The notes below the pieces were generated by a model, which was given only the letters and a program-made list of their open reading frames with translations, was not told the origin of the DNA and searched no databases. From Pirellulales bacterium (lineage in GTDB: Bacteria; Planctomycetota; Planctomycetia; Pirellulales; Thermoguttaceae): 64,000 nt of DNA. Location of the stretch: the NCBI GenBank assembly GCA_016935315.1, contig JAFGRD010000081.1, positions 124,001-188,000 on the forward strand, written 5' to 3'. Numbering within the stretch: position 1 is the stretch's first letter; each line of letters starts with the position of its first letter. This document shows positions 30,414 to 44,310 of the stretch, one piece after another. The translations under genes and the position numbers were made by a program.

Positions 30414-30537
30414 CCACCCGTCGCGAGCAGTTGCCTCACGGACTGGTGCTCAACGCGTTCGGATTCACGGCACCCGGCTGACAGCCCCGAAAACGGCGAT
30501 CCGACAGGCCGTGACTGGGCGACCTGCCGGGTCCGGC

Positions 30538-31035
30538 TCAGGGAGCCAACTTCGCCAGGTACTTGTCGGCGTCGGCCTGAAGCTCCGCTTCACAGCCCTG
30601 GCAGCACAGCAGCACGTCGCGCCCCTGCACCGCAACCTTGTACGGCTTGCCCATCGAACCCAGCTTGGCGCCGGAAACGGGACAAACCGCCTGTTTCTGG
30701 GCGAGCGCGAGATCCTCGGGCGATAGCTCGGCCAGCGCGTCCGACACGTCGGCATCGACCCCGGTCTGGCCGGCCGGATCGGCGGGGCCGGCGTCATGAT
30801 CGTGGTCGGCATCCGTCTCGTCGCCGTGGGTATGACCTGCATCGGCGTCGTGGTCATGCGTGTGGTCGGCATCCGTCTCGTCGCCGTGGGTATGACCTGC
30901 GTCGCCGTCGTGGTCATGCGTGTGGCCTGCGTCCCCGGCATCTTGGGGTTGATCGGCCGGTGCGCCACAACCGCCAAGGCCCAGCCCAACGACCGCCACG
31001 GCCAAACATGACAAGAATAAGGTCCATTTCAACAT
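30538..31035 (-). CDS. His/Asp-repeat metal-binding lipoprotein
   Basis: The protein has 165 residues. The ATG at 31035 has AAGGAG eight bases upstream. The lipobox LGGC places the lipidated cysteine at 23. Residues 37-82 are tandem repeats of the type AGHTHGDETDADHTHDHDAD (20 residues), rich in histidine and aspartate and likely to bind divalent metal. A C-terminal domain has CPVSG (118-122) and CCQGC (144-148), resembling YHS/heavy-metal-binding modules. It is 50 bases downstream of the CusA-like gene, so it is probably the periplasmic metal buffer or chaperone of that pump. Confidence 0.85.
   Translation of the reverse strand: MLKWTLFLSCLAVAVVGLGLGGCGAPADQPQDAGDAGHTHDHDGDAGHTHGDETDADHTHDHDADAGHTHGDETDADHDHDAGPADPAGQTGVDADVSDALAELSPEDLALAQKQAVCPVSGAKLGSMGKPYKVAVQGRDVLLCCQGCEAELQADADKYLAKLAP
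30794..30929. repeat. 60-bp tandem repeat inside the lipoprotein gene
   Basis: Two copies and a partial third. A 37-base core is identical at 30804-30840 and 30864-30900. It encodes the 20-residue His/Asp repeats, so copy number may vary between strains. Confidence 0.8.
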
Positions 31036-31085
31036 CACAGCATCTCCTTTTCTCTTCAAGGGAAACTCGACAAAGTGCGTGCGAC

Positions 31086-35023
<3,938 letters not shown>

Positions 35024-35027
<4 letters not shown>

Positions 35028-37051
35028 GGCGAGTCCTCCTCGGTCGGCACCGAGGCCGGGGCGGCGGGCCATTGGCGTCGCGTCTCGCCGCAGCGGAGCA
35101 TCTGGTGGCCGAAATAGGGATTGGCGATCGTGTCGCCGGCCTGCAGCCAGGAGGCGCCCCGATTGCCGAACGCCATCGGGCAGTAGGCCTCGTGGAGAGT
35201 CTGGCGATAGGGGTTGCCGAAGGTGTCGACCAGTTGAAGCATGGCCTGCGAAAGGCCCTCGAATCGCTCGCGGAGGAGGTCGGGGTCGGGCGGGTCGGGT
35301 ACATCTGCCAGGGTGCCCTCAAGCCGCGCGCGAATCGGCTGCCACGTCTGCTCGACCTGCCGGTCGAGCGTCTCGGTCGGCACGGCCGCCAGCGCTTCGC
35401 GCATGTCGCTCCAAGCCGCCGTGGCCTCTTCGGGCCGATCGTCAGCCAGGGCTTCCTGCAGTCGCAGATAGGCGGCGAAGACGGCGGCCAGCTCTCGATG
35501 AAACGCCTCGGGAACGTGCAGCGACGCCTGGCCGTCCAGGCTCATCATGCTGGGTTTCGCCAGGATCTGCATCGCGCTGTCGATCTTGAAGTTGCCTGAG
35601 GTGACGACCAGCTCGCCCTCCTGCAGGCCGCCCTGGACCAGATACCAGTCGCCGGCCCGGTAGCCCAAGGTGACTTCGCGACCCTCGAACACCGGCACAC
35701 GCGGATCGGGTTGCACGTAGACCACCGCCCGCTTGCCGGTCAACAGCGGCGCGGAAGCGGGAATCGTCAGCGGCGGTTCGGGCGGCTGCTTGGGAACCAG
35801 CCCCAGTTGTTCGGCGGGCACCAAGTCCATGCCGCACACGTCACACTTGCCGGGTCCGTCCTTGACCACTTCGGGATGCATGGGCGAGACCCACTTGCCG
35901 GCCAGCGAGGCGTCGAACACCCGGCCCCCGGCGGCCAGGCGGCTTCGGACCATCGCGCGGACGAACATGCCCGGCTTCAGACGCAGGTCTTCGTTGGCCA
36001 CGTTGACCCGCACCCGGGCGGTGCGCGTTTTCTCGTTGAGAACCGGATCGACGAAGGCGATGGTTCCGGTGAAGAGGTCGGCCGGATAGCTCTCGGTGGC
36101 GAACTCGACCTGCTGTCCGTAGCGAATCCACGGGATGTCCGATTCATAGGCGTCCAGATAGACCCACACGCGGCTGAGGTCGACGATCGTGTAGATCTGC
36201 TCGCCGGTCTTGACGTAATCCCCCTCGTTGCGGTGCTTCTGAATCACGATTCCGCCGGACGGCGCGTAGATCGTCAAGTTGTCCAGCGGCGTGCCGCGGT
36301 CTTTGATCTGCTCGATCTGCTCGTCAAGCAAACCCAACAGCCGCAGCTTCTCCTCGGTGGCGGCCAGCGTGGCTTCCGCCGATTGCCTCTGCGGCGTGGT
36401 CGAGGAACTGCGAGCCTTCCAGGTTTGCAGCAGCTCTCGCTGGGCCACGACCAGCTCGGGGCTGTAGATCTCGACCAGGTGGTCACCTTGGCCAACCGCG
36501 ATGCCCGTGTAGTCGACGTACAGCCGTTCGAGGCGGCCGGCCACCCGGGCAGAGATCTCGATCATCCCGGTTTCGTCGTGCTGTATCTTGCCCACCATCC
36601 GCACGAGCTTGCTGACGTATTGCCGCTTGACCGGGGTGGTTTGGATGTCGGCCAAGGCGATCGCCTCGCGGGACATCTTCAATTGCCGCGGGCCAACGTC
36701 GTCGCTGTCCTCTTCCAGCGGGATCAGGTCCATGAAGCATTTCGGACACTTTCCCGGCTTCGGCAGTTTCACCTCGGGGTGCATCGAGCAGGTCCAGAGC
36801 GTGGCCGCGGTCGTGGTGGACGGTGTTTCCGACGACGAGGGTGACTCGGGCGAACCGCGCCGCATGGCGATTCCGTATCCGGCCACCACACCTACCGCCA
36901 GCAACGCAATTCCCACGGCCAACAAAGGCAGAAGGATGGTAATGCGGCGATTCCTCTTTCGGAAGCCGGCTCGGTTCCCATCGCGAACGTCGATCGGCTT
37001 TCCATCGGACGCGCGATCCGATTGGCCGGTGTTTTGATTCTCGGAAGCCAT
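35024..37051 (-). CDS. cusB: CusB-type RND adaptor with two heavy-metal-binding modules
   Basis: The protein has 675 residues. One membrane anchor lies at about 38-62. An HMBD module (CSMHPEVKLPKPGKCPKC, about 87-104) is followed by adaptor core domains (ISARVAGRLERLYVDYTG, YAPSGGIVIQKHRNEGDYVK). A second, variant HMBD (SPMHPEV...GKCDVCGMDL, about 395-417) sits between core and tail. The C-terminus has a DUF3347-like helical domain and a YHS-like end (AYCPMAFG...MLRCGE). It would join CusA to an outer-membrane channel and deliver metal. Its stop overlaps the cusA start. AGGTGAGG precedes the ATG. No outer-membrane channel gene is present in this operon. Confidence 0.92.
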
Positions 37052-37178
37052 GACCTCACCTCATCGGTCTCATCCAAACAACGCGGCGACACAGCAACCG
37101 CCATCCGCCAGCGCGAGAATAGGGCGCTAGCCGACTGCATCGCGCAGCATCAAGCGGAAAACGCTTCGGGGTGGGAGA

Positions 37179-37583
37179 TCAAAGCACCAGCCGTTGAAGC
37201 AGAAACGGCAGCGAGTTGGCAGTCGGCAGGGCGTCGGGCGGGCCGGTCGCTCGCTCGGCCGGCGACACACCGGCGCCGTCCGACAAGGCGGGCAACACCG
37301 CCGGCTCGACGGCAGGGCAGAATGCGGAATCCCGTGGCGGGGCGACCGTAGGCGGGGTAGGAGGAACCGCATTGACGACCTGGCAAGGCCGACAGCCACA
37401 GGGCTTCGGCTGGAAGGGTGCCTGCTCGGCTGGTTCCGGCCGGCAATGGGGGCAAGCTATCGCGGCATTTCTCGCCTGGACACTTCCGCCCGCCGCGACA
37501 CCGCAGCCGCAAGTGCAAAAGGCTCGCGGCAACGGCCCCAACAGCAGGCCGAAAACCAGGGCGAGTTTAGTCAGGTTCTGCAT
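37179..37583 (-). CDS. Small exported Cys-rich protein of the metal-efflux locus
   Basis: The protein has 134 residues. The start at 37583 gives a signal peptide (MQNLTKLALVFGLLLGPLPRAF) running into CTCGCG; an upstream ATG at 37632 adds 16 residues and has no better ribosome-binding site. Further cysteines lie in ACPHCRPEPAEQ and PKPCGCRPCQ, likely metal ligands. The C-terminus is proline/alanine-rich. It is 127 bases upstream of cusB on the same strand, so a periplasmic metal-binding accessory role is inferred. The family is not known to me. Confidence 0.65.
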   Translation of the reverse strand: MQNLTKLALVFGLLLGPLPRAFCTCGCGVAAGGSVQARNAAIACPHCRPEPAEQAPFQPKPCGCRPCQVVNAVPPTPPTVAPPRDSAFCPAVEPAVLPALSDGAGVSPAERATGPPDALPTANSLPFLLQRLVL

Positions 37584-37696
37584 TTGCCGGTCCCGAACAG
37601 GGAATTCCCGAGTACCACGCTCATTATTCATGATTCGCAGCCGCCGTGACGAAGGCAAGCCCCGGCCACGTGCCCAACGGGTCCTTCCCCGAGTCT

Positions 37697-39559
37697 TCAG
37701 AGCTCCACCGTCAACACCTTCTTCTCGTCGGCACCGATCGATTCGATGCCACGGAGCACCTTGACTGCTTCGCCCTCGCCGACCCGAATCGTGTAAACGC
37801 CTTCCTTGAACACCTTGGGACGCCACGTCGTGCCGCGGATCCGCAGCGTGTAGACGATTTCGCCAAGGTACTCGTCGATCACCTGTACCACGGGACTCTC
37901 GCGGCCGACGATCTCCAGGGTCGGCAGATAGGCCAGCGGCGCACGGGCGTAGTTGTCTTCCTGGCCGAGCGTCACCGGCCAGCCGGTGAATTGTCTGGCG
38001 TCGGGCTGGGTCACGTCGACGTGACGCGGCCAGCACTCGATCGTGATCCGGCGGGTGGGCTTTGCGAACCGCACCAGCCCGAAGCCGGCCGCGTTGTAGT
38101 TTCGCGGCGTGGGGTTGGCGTAGGCCAGCATGGTCAGCTTGTTGCCCAGGCCGTCGTAGAACCGCCCCGTGAAAGGCAACGGGTTCTGCTGGTCGTGGGC
38201 AAGCGGCTCCTCCAGCGGCCACCACCAGCGGCCGTAGTAGTTGACGATCGACGGCACGCAGAACGAATACGGGGCGTCTTCCCAGGAGTTGATCCCGTGG
38301 TGGATCACCGTGGCCAGGTGCTGGTCGCCCGCGATATGGAGAGCGAAGCAGCGGCGGATTTCCCTCAGCGCCCGGGCGCGTCCCGATTGGGGCCAGCCGT
38401 TGGAATCCAAATCGGCCAACAGCCGCCCCTTGTACCCGCCGTGAATGTGGGCCCCGCCGGCAAAGATCGTCTGGGAGAGCACGGCCTTCATCTCGGCCCC
38501 CTGCCAGTGGCGGCCCCAGTCGTGCAGGAACTTCAACTGGCGGCGGCCCAGCAGCCGGGCCTCGGGCACGTCGACCGACGCGCGGTCGTAGTCGGGATCG
38601 TTGATGTGATCGGGCCGCGGTCCCTGTTGCGGGATCAGGCCGGCCGGTCCGGTCTTGAACTTGCGGTCCTCGACGATCGCGAAATCGATTCCACCGACGT
38701 TCAGCGACGTGTAGTAGACCGTGATGCCTTGCTGGATGGGCGTCGGATCGTACGGGTCGGGAAGGTGGCTGGTCTGGCCGCGTTGCACCATGTTGACGTA
38801 GTCAGCCGGCATGATGTAGCCGCCGTCGGCGCCGCCGGCCAGGTGCGACACCTTGCCGCCCTCGCCCCACAGGTTGCCCTGTCCGACGTCGTGATCGTCG
38901 GGAATCGTGATCGTGGGTCGATCTTTGATGATCTCGCCGAACTGCCGCCCGAACAACAGCCACGCCGCCGTATGGGCCCGGTGATCGTAGCTCTGGTCGC
39001 CGGAAAAGAACAGCAGGTCGGGATCCAGGGCCTTGACGTTTCGCACGATGTCGGGCCGCATGCTGCGGTCGGAGTTCGAGTTGCCCGTAAAGGCAGCCAC
39101 CACGATCTCGTCCTTGTCGATCGGGTCTTTGCGGATCAGTCCCTCGAACCGGGCGCCGCCGGGATGCGTAACGCGGTACGGAACGTCTTTGCCGTGGTCC
39201 CAGTCCTCGATGCGGAAGGTGGCCAGCCAGCCGGTTTCATCGGCCTCGGCCTTGGCGATCGGCTTCCACTGACCCTCGTCGTTGAGCTCGAGTTGCACCT
39301 GGCGCGACTCGCCGTCCTCGAGCGGATACAGTTGGGCACTGAGCTTCAGCACGCCGTCCTGAACCGTGTACAAGGCAAAGCAAATCACCTCGTCACGCGG
39401 CACGTCGGGTATTTTCGGCGGGCCGCCTTTGCGCTCGATGGTAATCGGCTCGGGCCCTTCGGCCGGCGGCGGGGTTTCCGCAGACAGCAGAGCACGGCTG
39501 CCACAGACGCCGGCAACGATCAACAGTTCCAGGGCAATGCGTGTCGGTCGGTTCTTCAT
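37697..39559 (-). CDS. PhoD-like metallophosphatase, secreted
   Basis: The protein has 620 residues with a signal peptide (ending near LLSAE, 27). The PhoD-type calcineurin-fold motifs are visible: FFSGDQSYDH (about 193), TIPDDHDVGQGN (about 225), and IAGDQHLATVIHHG (about 413) with the C-terminal histidines. It would hydrolyse phosphodiesters or phosphomonoesters outside the cytoplasm. The extra N-terminal part (about 30-150) looks like a beta domain. AGGAG lies ten bases before the ATG. Monocistronic. Confidence 0.87.
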   Translation of the reverse strand: MKNRPTRIALELLIVAGVCGSRALLSAETPPPAEGPEPITIERKGGPPKIPDVPRDEVICFALYTVQDGVLKLSAQLYPLEDGESRQVQLELNDEGQWKPIAKAEADETGWLATFRIEDWDHGKDVPYRVTHPGGARFEGLIRKDPIDKDEIVVAAFTGNSNSDRSMRPDIVRNVKALDPDLLFFSGDQSYDHRAHTAAWLLFGRQFGEIIKDRPTITIPDDHDVGQGNLWGEGGKVSHLAGGADGGYIMPADYVNMVQRGQTSHLPDPYDPTPIQQGITVYYTSLNVGGIDFAIVEDRKFKTGPAGLIPQQGPRPDHINDPDYDRASVDVPEARLLGRRQLKFLHDWGRHWQGAEMKAVLSQTIFAGGAHIHGGYKGRLLADLDSNGWPQSGRARALREIRRCFALHIAGDQHLATVIHHGINSWEDAPYSFCVPSIVNYYGRWWWPLEEPLAHDQQNPLPFTGRFYDGLGNKLTMLAYANPTPRNYNAAGFGLVRFAKPTRRITIECWPRHVDVTQPDARQFTGWPVTLGQEDNYARAPLAYLPTLEIVGRESPVVQVIDEYLGEIVYTLRIRGTTWRPKVFKEGVYTIRVGEGEAVKVLRGIESIGADEKKVLTVEL

Positions 39560-39747
39560 GTTACTTGGCTCCTGCGGAATTGGGTACGAGTGCCTGGCTG
39601 ACGCGACCCGGGGCCTGTCGCGGTTTTCTCGGGCAGTCGTCAGCCAATTGTACCTCAGCCTCCGCGGAACGACTACACGCCCAGACCGGACCGCTTTCGG
39701 ACGTTCGGGGTTTGAGCGAAGCTCGGCAACGTGTAGAATCCCGGCAA

Positions 39748-39785
39748 AGGACTCGTAAAAGAACGCGCTTGTTCTCTTACGAGTC
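39748..39785. repeat. AGGACTCG-family hairpin
   Basis: GACTCGTAAAAGAAC (39750-39764), loop GCGCTT, GTTCTCTTACGAGTC (39771-39785): a 15-bp stem with one mismatch. The left arm matches the left end of the element at 29192. It lies 50 bases upstream of the fascin-like gene and may fold in its leader. Confidence 0.75.
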
Positions 39786-39834
39786 GAGAGTGTGGGAGTC
39801 TCTGCCGACTGCGCCCGCCGAAAGGAGACATCGG

Positions 39835-41025
39835 GTGAACCTCACCATGCGAAACAGCGCCACCATGCGAGACAGTGCCCTGATGGCGGCGGTCGCCGCC
39901 TGGTTGTCCACCGTCGGGGCCTTGAATGGGATGCCGCTTGCGGTCGACGCCGGCGAACCGGAATCGGACCAGGCGGCCGAAGAGGTCGTTTTGCGGTTGA
40001 GCGACGGCCGGTTCCTGCAGACCGGCGGCGACGGGGCGGTTCGGGCCGACCGACTCTTCCCGACCGAGTTCGAGACCTTCGAGCTGCTGCCGCTGGCCGA
40101 GAGCCGGATTGCCCTGAGGGCCCACCACGGCCGCTTCCTGCTGGCCGAAGGGCGCGACGCGAACCGATTGCGGGCCGACAGCCCGCGGATCGTGCCGGAC
40201 GATCGCGAGACGATGGTCGTCCATCCGCTGGAGGCCAACCGCGTGGCGCTGAGGGCCCGCAATTTCCGCGAGTTCATTCGCTTCGCCGACGAAGATTCCC
40301 AGAGCCCGGCGGATTCTCCGGCCGAGCAGCCGACGCCGGGGCAGACCGTCGAGATCTTCCGCGCCGGGGAGGTTCCTTTCGCCGTGCGGTCGGCGTTGGC
40401 CATGGCGATCCAGGGATTGGCCATGAAGGAGTTGGAGGGCGAGCAGTACGACAAGGTCGACACCCGCAAGCGTGTCAAGTACATCGAGCTGCCCGCCCCC
40501 ACGTTGCGCCATCCCAAGCGGACGAAGCGACATCGCGTGCTCAGCATGGCCGAGGAGTACCATCTGAAGGCGCAACTCGACGGGCCACTGACGGTGCAGA
40601 TTTCGCGGATGCCCTACCTGAAAGGCTACTACCAGCGCGGCACGGGGCTGTTGCTGTTCGTGGTCGAGACGCGGGTGCCGGTTCGCGGCCGGGTTCGCTA
40701 CGTGATTCCCGGCACGCTCAGCGCGTCGACGGGATTTCTCACGACGGTCCGACTGAACATGGTGGGCGAGATCCGCGCGGAGAAATCGGACCAACAGCTT
40801 TCCCTCACCCCGCCCGAACTGAGGCAGATTCAGGTCGAGATGCGGGGCCTCGATCTCTCCAACGACGTGTTGCACGTGGTCCGGCGGCAGATCGAGGATC
40901 TGATCAATCGCGAGCTGCGCAAGAACAACGACCGGATCCGCCGGGAGGCCAACGAGGCCCTGGCCAAGGCGGTCGAAGCCCAGGAATTTCGCCATCCGCT
41001 GTTGAACTTCTTGAATTTGCCGTAG
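39835..41025 (+). CDS. Exported protein with fascin-like beta-trefoil repeats and a novel C-terminal domain
   Basis: The protein has 396 residues. The start is the GTG at 39835, with AAAGGAG seven bases upstream; the N-terminus MRDSALMAAVAAWLSTVGAL looks like a signal. Residues about 45-160 hold repeats LRLSDGRFLQTGGDGAVRAD, ALRAHHGRFLLAEGRDANRL and ALRARNFREFIRF, the pattern of a fascin/actin-crosslinking-like beta-trefoil. Residues about 200-396 match nothing I know: RMPYLKGYYQRGTGLLLFVV, a beta-rich stretch, and a charged helical end. A carbohydrate- or surface-binding role is an inference from the fold. Confidence 0.72.
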   Translation: MNLTMRNSATMRDSALMAAVAAWLSTVGALNGMPLAVDAGEPESDQAAEEVVLRLSDGRFLQTGGDGAVRADRLFPTEFETFELLPLAESRIALRAHHGRFLLAEGRDANRLRADSPRIVPDDRETMVVHPLEANRVALRARNFREFIRFADEDSQSPADSPAEQPTPGQTVEIFRAGEVPFAVRSALAMAIQGLAMKELEGEQYDKVDTRKRVKYIELPAPTLRHPKRTKRHRVLSMAEEYHLKAQLDGPLTVQISRMPYLKGYYQRGTGLLLFVVETRVPVRGRVRYVIPGTLSASTGFLTTVRLNMVGEIRAEKSDQQLSLTPPELRQIQVEMRGLDLSNDVLHVVRRQIEDLINRELRKNNDRIRREANEALAKAVEAQEFRHPLLNFLNLP

Positions 41026-41153
41026 AATACGGCCGGCGACGTTGAGGCATCAGCGATGGCGCATCGCACTCTGGCATCACACGGATCCACGGCGCAACGG
41101 CGTCGCACGAGGACCCCCTCACGAATCTCTTCTCACGCAGGAGAAACAACACG

Positions 41154-43565
41154 ATGTGGAACAGACTCCATGGCATCTTCAGCGCTTCCGCGGTCGTCGG
41201 CCCCATGTCCCGCTGTAGCGTGGCCGCCGTCTGGACGGTGGTTCTCTTCGTGGCCGCCGCCGTGGCCGACCCGGGCCCGATGGTCCTCTGGTACGAGCAG
41301 CCCGCCGGAGACTGGGTGGAAGCACTGCCGATCGGCAACGGGCGGCTGGGGGCAATGGTCTTCGGCGGTACGGAGAACGAACGCATCCAGTTCAACGAGG
41401 ACACGCTCTGGTTCGGCGAGCCGCACGACTACGCCCGCGCCGGGGCCGCCGAATACCTGCCAAAGATCCGCGCGCTGTTGTTTGAAGGCAAGCAGCGCGA
41501 GGCGGAACGGCTCGCCGGCCAGCACTTCATGAGCGATCCGCTGAGGCAAACGGCCTATCAGCCGTGCGGCGACCTGAAGCTCCACTTTCCCGGCCACCAG
41601 GCGGCGACCGCCTATCGGCGCGAGCTGAACATCGATCGGGCCGTGGCTGCCGTAAGCTACAAAGTCGGTGACGTGACCTTCACCCGCGAGATCCTGGCCA
41701 GCTATCCGGACGACGCCATCGTGATGCACGTCTCGGCCGACCAGCCGGGCAAGGTCAGCTTCACGGCCACCCTGGAAACGCCCCACCAGTCCGCGTCGCT
41801 GGTGGCAGCCGGCCCGCGGCAACTGGCCTTGCGAGGGCGCGTTCGCGCAAGGGAAAGAGGTTTCGACAAGACGATCGAGAACCCGCTCCGCGTCGAGGCC
41901 CATTTGCAGGTCGCCACCGAGGGCGGCGGCTACGAGGTAACCGGCGAAGGGATCGAGGTCCGCGAGGCCGACTCGGCCACCCTGGTGCTGGCGGCGGCCA
42001 CCAACTACGTCGATTTCGAGGACATCGGCGGCGATCCGGCCCGGCGATGCGTGGACGCGTTGAAGGCGGTGGCCGGAAAGAGCTATCCGCAGATCCGCGC
42101 GGCCCACGTGGCCGATCACCAAGGGCTTTTTCGCCGGGTCGAACTGGATCTGGGGACGACCGCCAAAGTCGACCGGCCGACCGACAAGCGGATCAAGGCC
42201 TTCGGCGAGGGCGACGACCCGCAGCTCGCGGCCGTCTACTTCCAGTTCGGCCGCTACTTGCTGATCGCCTGTTCGCGACCCGGCTCGCAGCCGGCCAATC
42301 TGCAGGGCCTCTGGAACGAGAGCACGCGGCCGCCCTGGGAGAGCAAATACACCATCAACATCAACACGGAGATGAACTACTGGCCGGCCGAGCCGTGCAA
42401 CCTGGCCGAATGCCACCTGCCGCTGTTCGACGCGCTGGAGGAGTTGGCCGTCTCGGGCGCCCGCGTGGCCAAAACCCACTACAACGCCCGGGGCTGGGTC
42501 GCGCACCACAACTTCGACCTTTGGCGCGGAGCCGCCCCCATCAACGCCAGCAATCACGGCATCTGGCCGACCGGTGGGGCCTGGCTCTGCCAGCACCTCT
42601 GGTGGCACTACCAGTTTGGCGGCGACAAGAAGTTCCTGGCCGAGCGGGCCTATCCGATCATGAAGCAGGCCGCCCTGTTCTTCGTCGACACCCTGGTCGA
42701 GGACCCGCGCAGCCGGCAGCGATGGCTCATCTCCGGGCCGTCCAACTCGCCGGAGCAGGGTGGGCTGGTGATGGGACCGACCATGGACCGTCAGATCATC
42801 CGCGAGCTGTTTGCCAACGTGATCGCCGCCGGCGAGGCGCTCGGCGTCGACGAGGACTTGCGGCGGCAGTTGACCGAGATGCGGGCCAGGATCGCGCCGA
42901 ACCAGATCGGCCGGCACGGTCAACTGCAAGAGTGGCTCGAAGACAAAGACGACCCGAACAACCACCACCGCCACGTGTCGCACCTTTGGGGACTCCAGCC
43001 CGGCGGCGAGATCACGCCCGAGACGCCCGACCTGTTCGAGGCCGTGAAGGTCTCGCTGAGGCAACGCGGCGACGGCGGCACCGGCTGGAGCAAGGCCTGG
43101 AAGATCAACCTTTGGGCCCGGCTGCTGGACGGCGACCACGCCAATATGATGCTCAGCAGCCTGATCGCAACCGGCACCTATCCCAATATGTTCGACGCCC
43201 ACCCGCCGTTCCAGATCGACGGCAATTTCGGCGGCGCCGCGGGCATCGCCGAGATGCTGCTGCAAAGCCAGGCGGGCCGGATCCGCCTGCTGCCGGCACT
43301 GCCGACGGCCTGGCCGACCGGCCAGGTTCGCGGGCTGCGCGCCCGCGGCGGGATCGAGCTTGACCTGCGATGGCAAAACGGGCGGGCGACCTCGGTCGAG
43401 ATGAAGGCCCATCTCGACGGGAAGCACCGAATTCGGGCCCCCCAAGGCCAACGGATCAGCGAAATCCGCACGGCCAGCCAGCGCGTCGAGCACGAAACGG
43501 TAGAAACGGGATGCGTCTTGCTGGAGGTCAAGGCGGGGCAGACGTACCAGCTGACCTTCGAGTAG
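41154..43565 (+). CDS. Glycoside hydrolase family 95, alpha-L-fucosidase/galactosidase
   Basis: The protein has 803 residues with a signal peptide (about 1-39). Family 95 blocks run in order: WVEALPIGNGRLGAMVFGG, NEDTLWFGEPHDY, a central INTEMNYWPAEPCNLAECH (the catalytic-site asparagines of this family), HHNFDLWRGA, and GTGWSKAWKINLWARLLDGD. The family inverts terminal alpha-1,2-linked fucose or galactose. AGGAG lies ten bases upstream of the ATG. Its 3' end overlaps the convergent lipoate-ligase gene by 38 bases. A sulfated or fucosylated algal polysaccharide substrate would be typical for the phylum, but this is inference. Confidence 0.93.
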   Translation: MWNRLHGIFSASAVVGPMSRCSVAAVWTVVLFVAAAVADPGPMVLWYEQPAGDWVEALPIGNGRLGAMVFGGTENERIQFNEDTLWFGEPHDYARAGAAEYLPKIRALLFEGKQREAERLAGQHFMSDPLRQTAYQPCGDLKLHFPGHQAATAYRRELNIDRAVAAVSYKVGDVTFTREILASYPDDAIVMHVSADQPGKVSFTATLETPHQSASLVAAGPRQLALRGRVRARERGFDKTIENPLRVEAHLQVATEGGGYEVTGEGIEVREADSATLVLAAATNYVDFEDIGGDPARRCVDALKAVAGKSYPQIRAAHVADHQGLFRRVELDLGTTAKVDRPTDKRIKAFGEGDDPQLAAVYFQFGRYLLIACSRPGSQPANLQGLWNESTRPPWESKYTININTEMNYWPAEPCNLAECHLPLFDALEELAVSGARVAKTHYNARGWVAHHNFDLWRGAAPINASNHGIWPTGGAWLCQHLWWHYQFGGDKKFLAERAYPIMKQAALFFVDTLVEDPRSRQRWLISGPSNSPEQGGLVMGPTMDRQIIRELFANVIAAGEALGVDEDLRRQLTEMRARIAPNQIGRHGQLQEWLEDKDDPNNHHRHVSHLWGLQPGGEITPETPDLFEAVKVSLRQRGDGGTGWSKAWKINLWARLLDGDHANMMLSSLIATGTYPNMFDAHPPFQIDGNFGGAAGIAEMLLQSQAGRIRLLPALPTAWPTGQVRGLRARGGIELDLRWQNGRATSVEMKAHLDGKHRIRAPQGQRISEIRTASQRVEHETVETGCVLLEVKAGQTYQLTFE

Positions 43566-44310
43566 TGCGCGCCGCCGGGCACGGTTGCCCCTCGTTCCAC
43601 TCCGGCCGGCCATACTTCCGCGCAACCAGCCGGGCCATAAGCTCCCGGGGCCAATCGGCCAGCGGCTCGACGGCCTGCCAGGCCGCCACCAGCGCCCGGC
43701 GGATCGTCTCCGACGTCAGCGGCAGGTTGGCCACGAAATCCGCGTGCTTGCGGCCTTCGCGGTATGGCGGTTGGCGCGGCGGCATCGCCAGACAGCGGTC
43801 GATCAACTCCAGCGGGAAGTCGTACAGCAGCGTGCCGTGATAGAGCAGATGGTCGCGGCGGCAACGGACGCTGTTGCCGGAGAACTTCAACCGGTCGAGC
43901 GCAAGATCACTGGTTCCCCGGCACCGCACGCCCGGCACGTGCGGCTCCAGCGCGGCGGCCAGTCGGCCCAGCACGAACCGATGGGCGTCGTCGCTCGCCC
44001 GCAAGGCCGGTCGCAATCGGTAGCTGAGCACCAGCGCGTACATCAGGCACCCCGGCCCCGCGACGATGGACGCCCCGCCGCTGATCCGTCGCAGCACTTC
44101 GACGTCCAGCGCCCGGCAGGCGTCGCGATGGATCTCGCCCTCGATCCTCGACGACCTGCCCACGACGACGACCGGCGCGGGCGGCTCCCAGACGCGAAGC
44201 GTTTCGGTCGGCTGCCCGGCCGCTTCGGCCTCTTCCAGCAGCGCCTCGTCCAATGCCAGGTTCTCGGCCGCGGTGGGAAGTGTCAGGTCCAGGTATCGCA
44301 TAGGCCCCAT
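43528..44310 (-). CDS. Lipoate-protein ligase A family protein
   Basis: The protein has 260 residues. The LplA/LipM-type core has ENLALDEALLEEA (about 15), RRISGGASIVAGPGCLMYALVL (about 74-95; the usual RRxSGGG reads RRISGGA) and KFSGNSVRCRRDHLLYHGTLL, where the lysine fits the lipoyl-adenylate-binding residue. It would attach lipoate or octanoate to carrier proteins. The ATG at 44310 overlaps the TAA of the upstream gene by one base (TAATG), so it is translationally coupled to an unrelated glycoside-hydrolase-like gene. Confidence 0.88.
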   Translation of the reverse strand: MGPMRYLDLTLPTAAENLALDEALLEEAEAAGQPTETLRVWEPPAPVVVVGRSSRIEGEIHRDACRALDVEVLRRISGGASIVAGPGCLMYALVLSYRLRPALRASDDAHRFVLGRLAAALEPHVPGVRCRGTSDLALDRLKFSGNSVRCRRDHLLYHGTLLYDFPLELIDRCLAMPPRQPPYREGRKHADFVANLPLTSETIRRALVAAWQAVEPLADWPRELMARLVARKYGRPEWNEGQPCPAARTTRRSAGTSAPP

